A stretch of DNA of 36,242 bases, from contig KE647330.1 of the NCBI GenBank assembly GCA_000447185.1, positions 1 to 36,242 of the forward strand, given 5' to 3'. Positions 9,175-19,638 of this stretch are shown in pieces. Under the pieces are notes generated by a model that searched no databases, was not told the origin of the DNA, and saw only the letters and a list, made by a program, of their open reading frames with translations. The DNA comes from Vairimorpha apis BRL 01. Taxonomy: Eukaryota > Microsporidia > Nosematidae. Made by a program: the position numbers and the translations under genes. Every line of letters begins with the position of its first letter. Position 1 is the first letter of the stretch.

Positions 9175-11176
9175 TTAGTTAAATAAAAAATGTAAGTCTT
9201 CTTCATTAATTTTTTCAACTGCTGCATAATTTTGTTCAATTGATGATTCAAATAATGCTTTCTTTTTGTTTTGCAATTCTAAAATTTTGGATTCTATAGA
9301 ATTTTCTATAATAATTCTATGAATTCTAATAGGACGATGTTGTCCAATTCTATGAATACGATCCATGGCTTGTTCTTCAACAGCTGGATTCCACCATAAA
9401 TCCATTAAAAAAACATTATTGGCTTCTGTCAAATTTAGTGCAACACCTCCAGCTTTTAAAGATATTAAAAATACAGTAATATGTGATTCATTATTAAATT
9501 TATCTATTGCTACTTTTCTTTGATTAATTTGCATATTTCCATAAATCACAACACATCTAAAACCTGCTCGTTCTAATCTCCATCTCAAAATTTCTAAAAA
9601 ATTCACATACTGTGAAAAAATTATACTTTTTTCGATTTTTGTATTATTATTGTGTAAATTTGTAAGTTGTTGCACTAAAAATTCGATTTTAGTAGAACTT
9701 ATCCAATTATTTGGATCAATTTTGGTTTGTACCTTGTAATCATATACTTGATTTAAATCGATGGAAATCTTTATTTTACATACTGGACATTCGGGAGATT
9801 CTAATAAAAAATTTTTTGCTTCTTCTCTGCAAAAAATATGTTTGCATTTTGACATTATAGGATCATCACATTCTTCATTACAAAAACCACAAATCGGAAT
9901 ATCACTAAAAGAAGTGTTTCTATTTTTAAAAACTAGATATGGATGGTTTGCAGCCAAACGCATTTTTTGCAATAAATCAAAAATATGTGTAAAATTACTT
10001 GAAACTTCACCTTTTAAATTATATTCATCAAATTTACTTTTTGTATTTGTATATAAGCTAGTGTAAAAATCAAGCTCTTTTTCGTTAAAAAACAATCGGT
10101 TAACAATAACCACTTTTGAAGGAAGACCAAGTTCAGTTTCTATTCCCAATTTTGTTCTTCTTAAAATTATATTTCTAGTAAATGTGTGTAATTTATCAAA
10201 TATTTTTTTCCTTCTTCTGTATAACCAAAATCTTTTATAGGAGTCGCTATATTTCTATTCCACCAACCAAAATGAAGTGCAGAAAAATGACCACAAACAC
10301 AAAATCCTCTAGAAGAAAATTCATTTTTTTCATTATATCTTAACCAATACATCGATCTGCAATCGCATTTTTTACAAAAATAAAATGAATATGGATCAAG
10401 TTTTAAAAATTTTACTAACGAAAACAAATCACTAACTCTATTTTGAACTGGTGTACCAGTCAAACCCCATCTATATTTAGCGTTTATATGTGAAATTGCA
10501 GTACTAGTACTAGATTTACTATCTTTAATGGAATGAGCTTCATCTAAAATAATTCTATCATATTCAAATTGAAAAAGAAATCCCGTTTTCCTTCTATAAT
10601 CACTTTCAACAGTTCCATATGTTGTCATAATAATATCTTTCTTATTATTCTTATTTTTTCAAATGTTTTTATGTCAATCTTGTGTCTTCCGTGATGTTTA
10701 TATATATTAAACATTTCAGGAGCATGTTTTTCACATTCATCAATCCATTGATTTAATGCTATTGCTGGTAAAACAACCAAATTAATCTGTGCAAAATCTC
10801 CTAAAAGCATTAAACCAATTGTTTGTATGGTTTTTCCCATTCCCATTTGATCTGCAAGAATTCCTCCACGTATATTACTTTCTTCTCTATTTTTCATCCA
10901 AGAAATCCCGTATAATTGATAATCCATTAATTTTGTCTTTAAGCCAATAGGATGCCGAACATGTTCTATTGAAAAATCTTCATTTGGTAAAGATAAATTT
11001 TCATTTAAAACTTCATGATTAAGAAATATAATTTTATTTTCTTCATTACGACGTAAAATTTTTTTTTCCTCAATTGGAGTAAGTTTTCTGAATTTAAATT
11101 TAGATTTTAGTTCTTCTTTATAAATTTGTATGTCTTTTCTAATGTCAATATTTGACTTATTATTATTTGAAACCAT
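9175..11176 (-). CDS. RAD16: Rad16-like SNF2 ATPase with RING finger (two frameshifts)
   Basis: Rad16 with Rad7 scans chromatin for lesions in global nucleotide excision repair. Three consecutive minus-strand frames form one protein of about 667 residues. The first (from ATG 11176) has motif I, ADQMGMGKT (108-116). The second has DEAH, the GLTGTPVQN motif, and a Rad16-type cysteine cluster (CKKCDCRS, then CGHFSALHFGWWN). The third has the RING finger (CGFCNEE, CKHIFC, CPVC), motif V (LKAGGVALNLTEAN) and DRIHRIGQ. Both joins need one more A on the coding strand, in the runs 10654-10659 and 10203-10209; across the second, NIILRRTKLGIE reads straight into the third part. The helicase core split by a RING, plus the WWN cluster, separates Rad16 from Rad5. 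CCCC at 11183-11186 lies six bases before ATG. Yeast Rad16 is 790 residues, so this is shortened mainly at the N terminus. Confidence 0.85.
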
Positions 11177-11186
11177 ATAAAAGGGG

Positions 11187-12084
11187 TATATCTAAAGACA
11201 GAATATTATTTATTTAATTTTAAAAAAATTTAATTTACTAATTTAGAAATTAATTTTTAAATAAATTTATTAAGTAAAATATAAAAATGTTATTTAAATT
11301 ATATTGTGTTGATTGAACAAATATTTTATTTAATATTATTTAAATTAAAAATGATATAATATTAATAAAAGTATATTTTCTGCATTTTTTATTAATTAAA
11401 AAAATTACTTGTTAATATTATTTAAATAAAAAAATGTAATAAAATTATTTATATTTTAATATATATAATAATAAAAAATGTTTAAAAAAATTAAAACTTT
11501 TTTGTTAAAAAAATGATTTGTTATTTAAATTATTTAAATTATTTATTTTTTTATATTATCATCATCTTTAATTATTTAATTTTTTCATAAAAACATTAAA
11601 AATTACAATTTTAAAATATAAAAGTATTTTAATTTGAGGAATCAATTAAAGATTAATAGGAAAAGTAAATTATTATTTTAATTAAAGAAAAAACGATAAT
11701 GTTTTACTTTTATTTAAATTTTAAATCTTTTTTTAAAAAATATAATGTTAAAAATTATAACATTAAAAAGGTATAAAATTAAGAATGTTATAATATTATT
11801 GAATAATTTGATAAATTAAAACAAACATAATTATTCTAATAAAATGTTTTTAGTGTCTTTAGTTTGAAAAAATTTATTTTTTGTAAATAATTAAAATATT
11901 TTATAAATCACATGCTTTTTTTCTAGTAATTTTAAATAAAATAAATGTTTTTAAAATGTAATATATTTTTATTTTTATCTAAAATTTATGAANNNNNNNN
12001 NNNNNNNNNNNNCTAATAAAAAACATTATCTGCTAAAAGATTTAAAATCATCTAAAATTCTCTAATATTTTTCTTCTTTATATT
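11187..12084. other. Intergenic with assembly gap
   Basis: A/T-rich sequence with no gene seen, interrupted by 20 N at 11993-12012. The round number suggests a placeholder of unknown true size. The 72 bases after the gap hold stops in every frame. The truncated eIF3c-like gene ends right beside it. Confidence 0.65.
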
Positions 12085-13000
12085 TTATTTAATATAACAC
12101 ATAAAAATACATTTGTAATTTATCGACATTCCAAGATTAAAAGAAATTAAAGCACTTAAAGATTTAAAATACTCTTTTTTTTCAAATAAAAAATTTCCAA
12201 TTTTCTTAACATTATTTTTAAATAAATTATCACAATTAGTATTAAATTCTAGCTCATCAAATCTATTTAAAACTTCATTTAAATTATTCGACTCAATTTT
12301 TTTAACTAAAATAAAATCAATATACTTCGTATCAACCCATTCTTCAATTTCTAATAATCTTCTTTCAACAGATTCAATATTTTTGTTTTTTAGTTCATTT
12401 AATATGTTTTTGTAGTATCCAAAATTACTACTTTTGAATTTATCTAAATAAAAATCTAAATTAACGCCTTTTACGGATTTCTCAATAACAACTAAAAAAA
12501 CTTTATAAACATTTTCTATGTCTTTATTTTTTGTATATATAGATAGTAAATTGATCAAAATATTTTTTTTTAAAAGTTCATCATTCGTTTTCTCATATAA
12601 TATATTTAAATTATCACAAATTTCCGTAATATTATCATTTTTTATTATTTTCTCATATTCTTTTTCTTCATCAATAATTATATTTTCTATTTTTTCTTCT
12701 ATTTGTTCTTCAATCTTTTCTTTATTTATATAATCATCTATAATTTTTTTATTATTTTTAACATATACATCTTTACTAAATAAAAATTCTTTTAACTCAG
12801 AAGTATCTAAACCATCCCATTTTTTCAAATCACTTAAAAATTTTTTAAATTTTTTTATTTTTCCTTAATTCTGAGATTTTAGATTTTAATTCATTTTGTA
12901 GCTTTTCTTTTTTTGAAAATTTTTCAACTTGTTTTATGTTTGAAAATTTTTTTCGTATTTCTTTTTTTTCTTCTTCTATATCATTAAAAAATTTTGACAT
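12085..13000 (-). CDS. Possible eIF3c N-terminal half, cut short by the assembly gap
   Basis: Joined product of about 304 residues. The first part begins at ATG 13000 (MSKFFNDIEEEKKEIRKKF). After the run 12850-12856, which has one A too many, it continues as FKKFLSDLKKWDGLDTSELK. The body is an all-helical repeat protein. The stretch from ICDNLNILYEK through LLSIYTKNKDIENVYKVF to YYKNILNEL resembles the segment of eIF3c (Nip1) that precedes its PCI domain, and SVERRLLEIEEW resembles the following LVERMDEEF region. The PCI half that an eIF3c needs is absent: the frame stops at 12085, 72 bases before the 20-N gap. The start has CCC (plus-strand GGG 13006-13008). eIF3c is an inference from pattern; another helical-repeat protein is possible. 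Confidence 0.4.
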
Positions 13001-13005
13001 TTTAT

Positions 13006-13008
13006 GGG
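13006..13008. promoter_or_regulatory. Shared CCC/GGG block between divergent starts
   Basis: Only 22 bases separate the start codons at 13000 (minus) and 13023 (plus). The block reads CCC five bases before the minus ATG and GGG fourteen bases before the plus ATG. It is the only such block between them. Confidence 0.55.
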
Positions 13009-13022
13009 TATAAAATTTATTT

Positions 13023-13208
13023 ATGTATAGTCCAGTAGAATATTTATTGGTGTTTCTAAAAACACATGTTACTGTCAAGTTGAGAAATGGTGATGTGATA
13101 AATGGTACATTTGAAGGAGTAGATGAATATGTAAATGTTATTTTAGAAAATAATAACAAATTGATATTTGTTAGAGGTGAAAATATAAGTTTTATTGGTA
13201 ATAAATAA
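13023..13208 (+). CDS. Sm/LSm-family protein, minimal
   Basis: Sm and LSm proteins form rings on U-rich RNA in splicing and mRNA decay. The 61-residue product is little more than the fold itself: an N-terminal helix (SPVEYLLVFLK), then the Sm1 motif (VTVKLRNGDVINGTFEGVDEY followed by VNVIL) and the Sm2 motif (FVRGENISFIG). The loop between strands 3 and 4 is reduced to a few residues (ENNNK), shorter than in any yeast paralogue I recall. LSm6/SmF (FLxxxxxxxVxVKL) and SmE/LSm5 (DEYxNxxL) both share features, so I do not assign a paralogue. The start is favoured by a good N-terminal helix and an upstream GGG at 13006-13008. Confidence 0.75.
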   Translation: MYSPVEYLLVFLKTHVTVKLRNGDVINGTFEGVDEYVNVILENNNKLIFVRGENISFIGNK

Positions 13209-14063
13209 TTTTTTAACAATTTTTTAAAAAAACATAAACATTTTACGTTTCTATTAATTCAATATAACAAGTATGTCATTTAAAAAATTAAGTTTTTAAA
13301 TTTTTATAACTTATGAAAAGTTCTCAAATAAATAATATTATATTTAGTATGCTTAAATCCAAATTTAAAGCTTTTGTTTAATCATCCATTATTTTAAATT
13401 TTATAAAAAATATTTGTATTAAAATTAAATACGTTTATTATGTCTGTTTACACAAAAAATTTTAAAATTTACAATATTTTAGAGCAATAAAATTATATCT
13501 GCATAAAAGTGTTAAAAAATATCAACATATTAATTTTTATATGTTATCAATATAAAATATAAAAATATTGAATATGAAGAAACAAAAAAAAATTCATTTT
13601 TTAAATATAAGAATTTAAATATTTTTTTATTGTGTTTTTTAAAACCCGATTTTTACTTAATTGTAAATTTATATTAAAATCTAAAAAATATATTTATTTG
13701 GCTTGTGACTATTAATTTAATTTTTTTGTAGAATATAATCTAAAATTTAATGTTCTTTTTTTTAATGTTTCTGTATTATACAGAAGAAATTATATAACTA
13801 TATCAATTTTTGTATCGGTTATTTTATATAAAAAATATTAAAAATAACATTTCATAAATTTAAAAAAAAATGCTTTATTTTTAAATGCTTATATATATAA
13901 TGTTTTATAAAAGAACAATAATAATTATTCAATTTTTTATAAAATATCTTTTAATGTTATTTTTAATAGAAAGTCAATAAATATAGTATTTTTTGACATT
14001 TTAACTATTCAAAATTAGTTGTTTACTTTCAATTTTATATATTTTAAAATTTTTTTTAAAAAA
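13209..14063. other. Intergenic, no gene seen
   Basis: About 850 bases of A/T-rich sequence with no open frame of note upstream of uL6. Confidence 0.65.
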
Positions 14064-14067
14064 CCCC
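14064..14067 (+). promoter_or_regulatory. CCCC start signal of uL6
   Basis: CCCC ends two bases before ATG 14070 and decides this start; the open frame extends 17 codons further upstream without similarity to uL6. Confidence 0.65.
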
Positions 14068-14069
14068 AA

Positions 14070-14630
14070 ATGACAAGAATACTCACAGAACGAAAAGTTC
14101 AAATTCCAGAAGATTGTCAGGTAGAATTAATAGACAAAAAATTTACATTTACTGGTCCGAAAGGTAAATTGGTACATGATTGTACACCATATTTAATGTC
14201 TTTTTCAATTGAAGAAAATGAAATAGTCATTAGGTTATGGCATGCTAAAAGAAAAGTAATAGCATTGGCAACAACAGTAGCAAGTCTTTTGAGAAATTCT
14301 GTAATAGCTGTGACAAAAGGATTTAAATATGTTATGAAGGCTGTCAATAAACACTTTTCAATTAATTTTGAAATAAAGGAAAACGGTAAGGTTTTACTAG
14401 TTAAAAATTTTATGGGTGAAAAAAATGTAAGAGAATTCAGAATGAGAGGGCAAGCTACAGTTAGATTATTAGACGATAAGAAAGGATGTGTTTCTATTGA
14501 AGGACCTAGTTTACCAGATGTTTCTCAAACAGCAGGAGATATCACTAATACTTGTAGAGCTAAAAAATTAGATCCAAGAGTATTTTTAGACGGAATCTAT
14601 GTCATTGAAAAAGGAACAATGGTAGAATAA
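14070..14630 (+). CDS. RPL9: 60S ribosomal protein uL6 (L9)
   Basis: Large-subunit protein near the sarcin-ricin loop and stalk base. The 186-residue product matches eukaryotic L9 end to end: the opening [20 protein letters not shown], the first uL6 repeat with GPKGKLVHD, then [20 protein letters not shown]. The second repeat has VRNF-like [13 protein letters not shown], and the C-terminal signature [14 protein letters not shown] and [13 protein letters not shown] follow. Yeast L9 is 191 residues, so it is full length. The upstream 17 codons of the open frame (from 14019) are dropped because CCCC sits directly before ATG 14070 and the homology begins there. The frame is intact. Confidence 0.95.
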   Translation: MTRILTERKVQIPEDCQVELIDKKFTFTGPKGKLVHDCTPYLMSFSIEENEIVIRLWHAKRKVIALATTVASLLRNSVIAVTKGFKYVMKAVNKHFSINFEIKENGKVLLVKNFMGEKNVREFRMRGQATVRLLDDKKGCVSIEGPSLPDVSQTAGDITNTCRAKKLDPRVFLDGIYVIEKGTMVE

Positions 14631-14876
14631 ACGGTTTATTTAATAATTTAAAGCATCTTAAATATATGTTATTAACGTTTCTATTTTAATAACATCATTA
14701 TTTTTTTAAAAAAAAATCATAAATGTAACTTTTTTTATAAATTTAAATACCAATTGTTTTAAAGAATTTTAAGAAATAAATTAACTCATAAATAAAATAA
14801 TTTAATTTTAAATAAGAAAAATTTTATAGATTATTCTAATTTTAATATTTATTGCTCTATAAAAAATATATTTAAT

Positions 14877-15326
14877 TTATAATAGTTTCTTTTCTTTCTT
14901 TTTGATAATTTCTTTTGTATCTTCAAGTAGTGTTTTATGTTTTTCTAAAATTTTAAGATCATTTTCTTTACTTGCTTCTTTGTTAGTTAATATTCTATTC
15001 TTAATATACAATGCCTCTCTTTTCTTTCTAATACACGCTATCTTGGGAATGGAATTAATTGTAGTATTAATATATGATCTATCATAAATAGGCGGGACTT
15101 GCAATTTATGTTCGAATTCGTATATTTTATCTTGTACTAACTCTTTTCCCCGTATCTTCCTTGCTACTTTTGTCCATCTTATTTTACGTGGATTTTTTCT
15201 TTTCTTGAATGCTTTGTAACATTTGGATCTACAAAATTTAAAAACTGTAGCATCATTTCTAACAAAAATAGTACCATGTCCTGGATATATATTAGATGAG
15301 CAAAAGAAGCATTTTTCTATTCTCAT
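14877..15326 (-). CDS. RLP24: Ribosome biogenesis factor RLP24
   Basis: RLP24 holds the place of eL24 on pre-60S particles and recruits the AAA ATPase Afg2/Drg1 in the cytoplasm. The N terminus MRIEKCFFCSSNIYPGHGT, with zinc-binding C6, C9, C32 and C36, and RKNPRKIRWTKVARK are diagnostic of RLP24 rather than eL24. YDRSYINTTINSIPKIACIR and REALYIKNRI continue the match. At 149 residues it is shorter than yeast Rlp24 (199), mainly in the C-terminal tail that binds Afg2; the last 35 residues are a lysine-rich helix. GGG on the plus strand at 15333-15335 (CCC on the coding strand) precedes the start by six bases. It is convergent with uL6, 246 bases apart. Confidence 0.93.
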   Translation of the reverse strand: MRIEKCFFCSSNIYPGHGTIFVRNDATVFKFCRSKCYKAFKKRKNPRKIRWTKVARKIRGKELVQDKIYEFEHKLQVPPIYDRSYINTTINSIPKIACIRKKREALYIKNRILTNKEASKENDLKILEKHKTLLEDTKEIIKKKEKKLL

Positions 15327-15335
15327 TTATATGGG

Positions 15336-16672
15336 TAAAAAAACTATATTTATGAATATGAAAATTTAAAATTGCAGTTAAAGATTTTTTATTTTGTTGT
15401 AAAATATTAAACATTATTCTAATTAAAAAAATGCTTTTTAAAAAATATACGAATAGACCGTTATCAAAATGAAATGTTAAATACTTTTTAAAACATCAAA
15501 TATTATAAAGTAAATTGAATATAATATTAACGTAATATTATTTTCAATTAAAATAGATTACCAATAATAAACAAAAATAGTATTTGAATATATGTTAAAA
15601 TTGCATTTCTATCAAGATGTAAATTTTAAAAAGAAACTATAACATAAAATTAAAACATAAATAAACGCTTTGTTAAAAAGTTTAAACTATTATAGAAACT
15701 CTATTTTTATCATATTTAAATGTCATGTAATTTATTATACTTAATTAAATTAATATGAAAAATAAAAAAAATGTTCAATAAATTAAAAATTAAATGTGAA
15801 GTTATTTAAATTATTTTACAAAATAATGATTTAATAGGTTTTTTATGCTTTAAAATATGGATTCAAAAAGACAAAAAAAATAAGGTACTACTTTGTAAAA
15901 AAATTGAATTCTAATGACATAACCGAGAAAATATTAGTACAAGGATATCAAAATAATCAGTTACATATAAGATATTTTTGTCTTAGGTTAGAAGCAAAAA
16001 TAATTATAGTTGTAGAGATTAGTATTACTAACTAAGATATTCTTACTATTATTAATACTGAAAATTTAAGAATCTTTTTAAAATTTTGTTTCATCATTTT
16101 AACTATATAGTTATATTTTGAAATGTAATTTTGTATTTTAATTAAATTTTTTAAGTACAAATAAATAATGACCAAAAAAAATTATTTTTATAAAAACTTT
16201 TTTTATTTTGTGTGTAAAAAAAATCAAGATTTATGTTTTTACTCACAAAATAGATTTATTGAGATAACTTACAAATAAACATTTTTAGATTAACATTCTA
16301 AAAATGATATTTTTTCAAAAAAAATCTTAAATGTTTAAATTATTTTTAATTTACAATTTTTGGTTTATATTTTTTAATACTTTGTAATAAAAATTAAGTT
16401 ACATTAATAAATCTTAAGAATATTTAAATTTTTTAAATTAAATTTTTTTTATAGAGTACAAATTTTATATTTTTAAAATATTTTGTGTTTTATCAATTAT
16501 TTATAGATATATTTTGAAATTTAAACAATTGTAAAATACATTATGCAAAAAAAATTAAAATTTTAAATTGTATATTTAGTATGTTTTTATCAATTTAATA
16601 TGTTTAATAATTTACAAATATTATATTTACACTATTTATAAAAACCATTTAAAAATATAAAAAAACTGTATA
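15336..16672. other. Intergenic, one small coding-like patch
   Basis: A/T-rich spacer of about 1.3 kb. The only coding-like part is 15857-16035, listed separately. Confidence 0.6.
15857..16035 (+). other. Possible small gene or relic (one frameshift)
   Basis: ATG 15857 opens MDSKRQKK and is stopped at once. If the run 15873-15880 had one more A, the frame would continue as RYYFVKKLNSNDITEKILVQ, then GYQNNQLHIRYFCLRLEAK, to a TAA at 16033-16035, about 59 residues in all. The patch is less A+T-rich than its flanks and the break has the same form as those in real genes here. There is no CCC/GGG block before the ATG and I do not recognise the sequence, so a fragment of a dead element is as likely as a gene. 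Confidence 0.3.
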
Positions 16673-17908
16673 TTATTCAATTTTATTTATATTATTATAA
16701 AAATCATTTTTATGAAAAATTTTACAACCATTTAATTTATTATCACCAAAATTTATATTATATCCACATACAAGAATTTTATCTTCTTCATATTTTCCTA
16801 TCATAACAATATATTTGAAATTTGAATATTTTCTATATTTGTAAAAACTTATTAAATTATAAGAAAATTTAATATATGAAATTTTATTTTTATAAAAATC
16901 ATCTTTTAAATTAAATATTAATAAATTTCCTTTTTTAGAAACATTAGATATACTTTCTTTAATATTTTTAATGATATTAAAAATTTTATCAACTTTATCT
17001 TTTATTTTAACAATTTCTTCGAGTGATAAAAATGCTTGAAAACTTTTATTTTCAAAAACATAATAATTCATTAATAAAAAAATATCAAAAGAAGAATATA
17101 ATAAAGTATGTCCAATCTTTCTAAAAAATATCTTTGATCTATCTAAGTTTTTTGTAATATATTTAACAATGTTATGATTTAAATTACACCACAATTCTCT
17201 AGATTTTAATATACTAATACCAGTTTTAGCTAAAATACAATTAATTTTGTATTCTTCTAAATCTTTTCGTCTTTTATAAATTAAATTATTTTTTGTAATA
17301 AATTTAATATCATTTTTTAAGCTAAAGTATAATGAAGAGTATCTTAATAATGGATACACTAAACTAGTTTCAAATGATATATTACTCTCAATTTTTTTTA
17401 TTTCAATTAAAACATCTGAAAATAACTCTTTACATTCATAACATAAATTAATAAAATTAAATTCTTCTGATGTTTCAGATGAATCGTAATTGTTGTTTTC
17501 ATGATCTATTAAATACAATTTATTATAAGACATACCTACTATAACACTCCAAAGAACATCTTCACTCATTATATTATGAATTTTAATTAATTTATATATA
17601 TTTATTAGCGTACTTATACGATTGAAATTACATGTACATGATTCATCATTTAAATTATATATTTGATTTATATTTTCTTTTTCATATACAAAACTATTTG
17701 TATTGTCTATTAATATAGATTCAGAATCTATTTTTATATTTGGATCTGTATCTAAAAAAATAATCTCGTGTTTTATCATTTCTTTAGTTAACAATGCAGT
17801 AAATATCTTTAATGAACATATTGATACTACGTCACTTTGAACTATTATTTTTACTAACTGAAGATTTTTAAGCGAAGCAAAAAAACTACGGCTATCTTTT
17901 AAATACAT
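16673..17908 (-). CDS. CDC45: Replication factor Cdc45, divergent
   Basis: Cdc45 joins MCM2-7 and GINS to form the CMG replicative helicase. The 411-residue intact frame begins MYLKDSRSFFASLK, matching the MY...FY opening of Cdc45. It then has IIVQSDVVSICSLKIFTALL, the position of the degenerate RecJ/DHH motif (DVDALCACKIL in relatives). A tryptophan-linked helical region follows (DVLWSVIVGMSYNKLYL), then LVYPLLRYSSLYFSLKNDIK, the LAKTGISILKSRELW segment typical of the family, and a C-terminal sheet (KYIVMIGKYEEDKILVCGYN). Yeast Cdc45 is 650 residues; the acidic linker is absent here, giving a minimal form. CCC on the plus strand at 17911-17913 (GGG on the coding strand) is two bases upstream of ATG. 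Identification rests on the order of weak motifs. Confidence 0.68.
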   Translation of the reverse strand: MYLKDSRSFFASLKNLQLVKIIVQSDVVSICSLKIFTALLTKEMIKHEIIFLDTDPNIKIDSESILIDNTNSFVYEKENINQIYNLNDESCTCNFNRISTLINIYKLIKIHNIMSEDVLWSVIVGMSYNKLYLIDHENNNYDSSETSEEFNFINLCYECKELFSDVLIEIKKIESNISFETSLVYPLLRYSSLYFSLKNDIKFITKNNLIYKRRKDLEEYKINCILAKTGISILKSRELWCNLNHNIVKYITKNLDRSKIFFRKIGHTLLYSSFDIFLLMNYYVFENKSFQAFLSLEEIVKIKDKVDKIFNIIKNIKESISNVSKKGNLLIFNLKDDFYKNKISYIKFSYNLISFYKYRKYSNFKYIVMIGKYEEDKILVCGYNINFGDNKLNGCKIFHKNDFYNNINKIE

Positions 17909-17913
17909 TACCC

Positions 17914-19638
17914 TTGAAATCTAACTTTAAATTTTTTTACATTTTCCCTCCCAAAAAATTAAATTCAAAAGCATCATAAATTGGATAAAATTTTTACTTA
18001 AACAAAATAATTTTTTTACTTAATTTGTAGCATTTTAAATGAAAGTAATATTTAGTTTTTGATTTTTTAATTATATTAGATTAAACATTTTATAAGTAAT
18101 TTTTAAATACAATTTTTTATACTTTAATAAATATCTATAACTTGAATTTTAATTCATATATTTGTGATTATTACGATTATGTAAAAAAATCTTAGAATAG
18201 TAGTATAATTTTTTAACAAAGTTAAATTTAAAATTTATATCAAGAATATTTATATAAAAGTTTTTAATTTTTTAAATCAACGTTTTAAATAACAATATCT
18301 AAAAGTTGTATATTTTTTCTATAAAAATATTATTATTTTTACTGATAAATTTTTAGTTCTAGTTATATTATGTTAAACGAAATAAAATTTAAAATTTATT
18401 TTTTTCATTTTATATTGTTATTTTTTAAATTATTTGTATACTAGATTTTAAACAAAAAATATTTAATATTTACAAAAATTAGTTTAGAAATTATTTTATA
18501 ACATATTAAAATCGTATGTAAAATAAATGATAATAAATATGAAGTTTTTTATCTTCACATAAAAATCAAATCTTATATAAATTAATATAATTCATAAAAA
18601 TATAAAAAAATAATATAATTTTTCCTTAAATAGAAAACGATAAAAATTATTATTTATTTATTCAAATTTATTTCTGTGCATAATTTTTATATTTATAAAT
18701 ATTTTTAAAAATTTAAACAATATATTTTGAAATAATATATGGAAAGGAAAACAATGGACTTTATAAATAATAACAGTAGGTAAATTATGAATCTAGAGAT
18801 CTCACAAGTAACAAAGAATATGAGATAAGAGAATTCTATATAATACGTTTTGTGTCTGAACATAGAACTAGTTGAATAAAGAAGAGATAATAAAGAATAA
18901 CTCAATAAATATCAGAAGTTTTTTTTAATATATTTATCATAAAATCTTAATATCTTTTTTAATTTATTTTAAGATATTTATATTCGATTATAAAATTTTA
19001 TTTTTATAAATATATAATTTTTTACTTTAAAAATCTTAAAATGAAAACAAAAATATATATTGATAAATGCTTATAAAATTATCTTTTAGAAAAATAAAAA
19101 TTATATTTAAATCATATATTTATAATTTATTAAGAAAAAGAAAAATTTAGTTTATAAAATTTGAATTATTAATTTTAAAATAAATTTATTAAAACTAAAA
19201 TTATGAAAAAATATACAAATAAAACATTAAATAGATATACTAAAATAATTTTTGCAACTTTTTAATTATATTAACTATGTTTAATTTTTCTGTAAAATAA
19301 ATAAGTGAAAATAAATAAAAAACAATTAAAATTAACATAAATAAAAAAATTATATATGTAAAACGCTTACATCTTTATTTATATATTTAATTTTAAATTA
19401 TTTTCAAACTTTTTTTAATACTTTTTTTTATTCAACAATTAAAATAAATTGTTTAATTACTTGTAATATTTGTTATTTTTTATTTTTTACATTAATAAAA
19501 ATTATTTTAAAATTGTGTATATTTTTAATTAATTTTTTATTGTTACTTTTCGGTATGTATTATTAATTAAAATTTTAATTTTTATATTTAATTATTTTAT
19601 TTAAATAAATGCACACATAATATAATTAACAGATAAAA
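17914..19638. other. Intergenic, LTR-like patch inside
   Basis: About 1.7 kb of A/T-rich spacer. The patch 18740-18914 is richer in G+C and is listed separately. The bases before 19638 hold only T runs and AATAAA-like strings. Confidence 0.55.
18740..18914 (+). repeat. Candidate solo LTR
   Basis: A 175-base patch beginning TG and ending CA, less A+T-rich than its flanks. It contains TATATAATACG in the middle and AATAAAG-type strings near the right end, the layout of a retrotransposon LTR promoter and polyadenylation site. I see no target-site duplication, no primer-binding site and no second copy in the window. The antisense open frame across it (66 residues) is not convincing as a gene. Confidence 0.2.

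Noticed and set aside
14019..14069. Longer uL6 start at 14019
   Set aside because: The extra residues do not resemble uL6, and CCCC sits directly before ATG 14070.
18705..18905. 66-residue minus-strand open frame
   Set aside because: It has no CCC/GGG start signal and a low-complexity hydrophobic product, and lies within an LTR-like patch.
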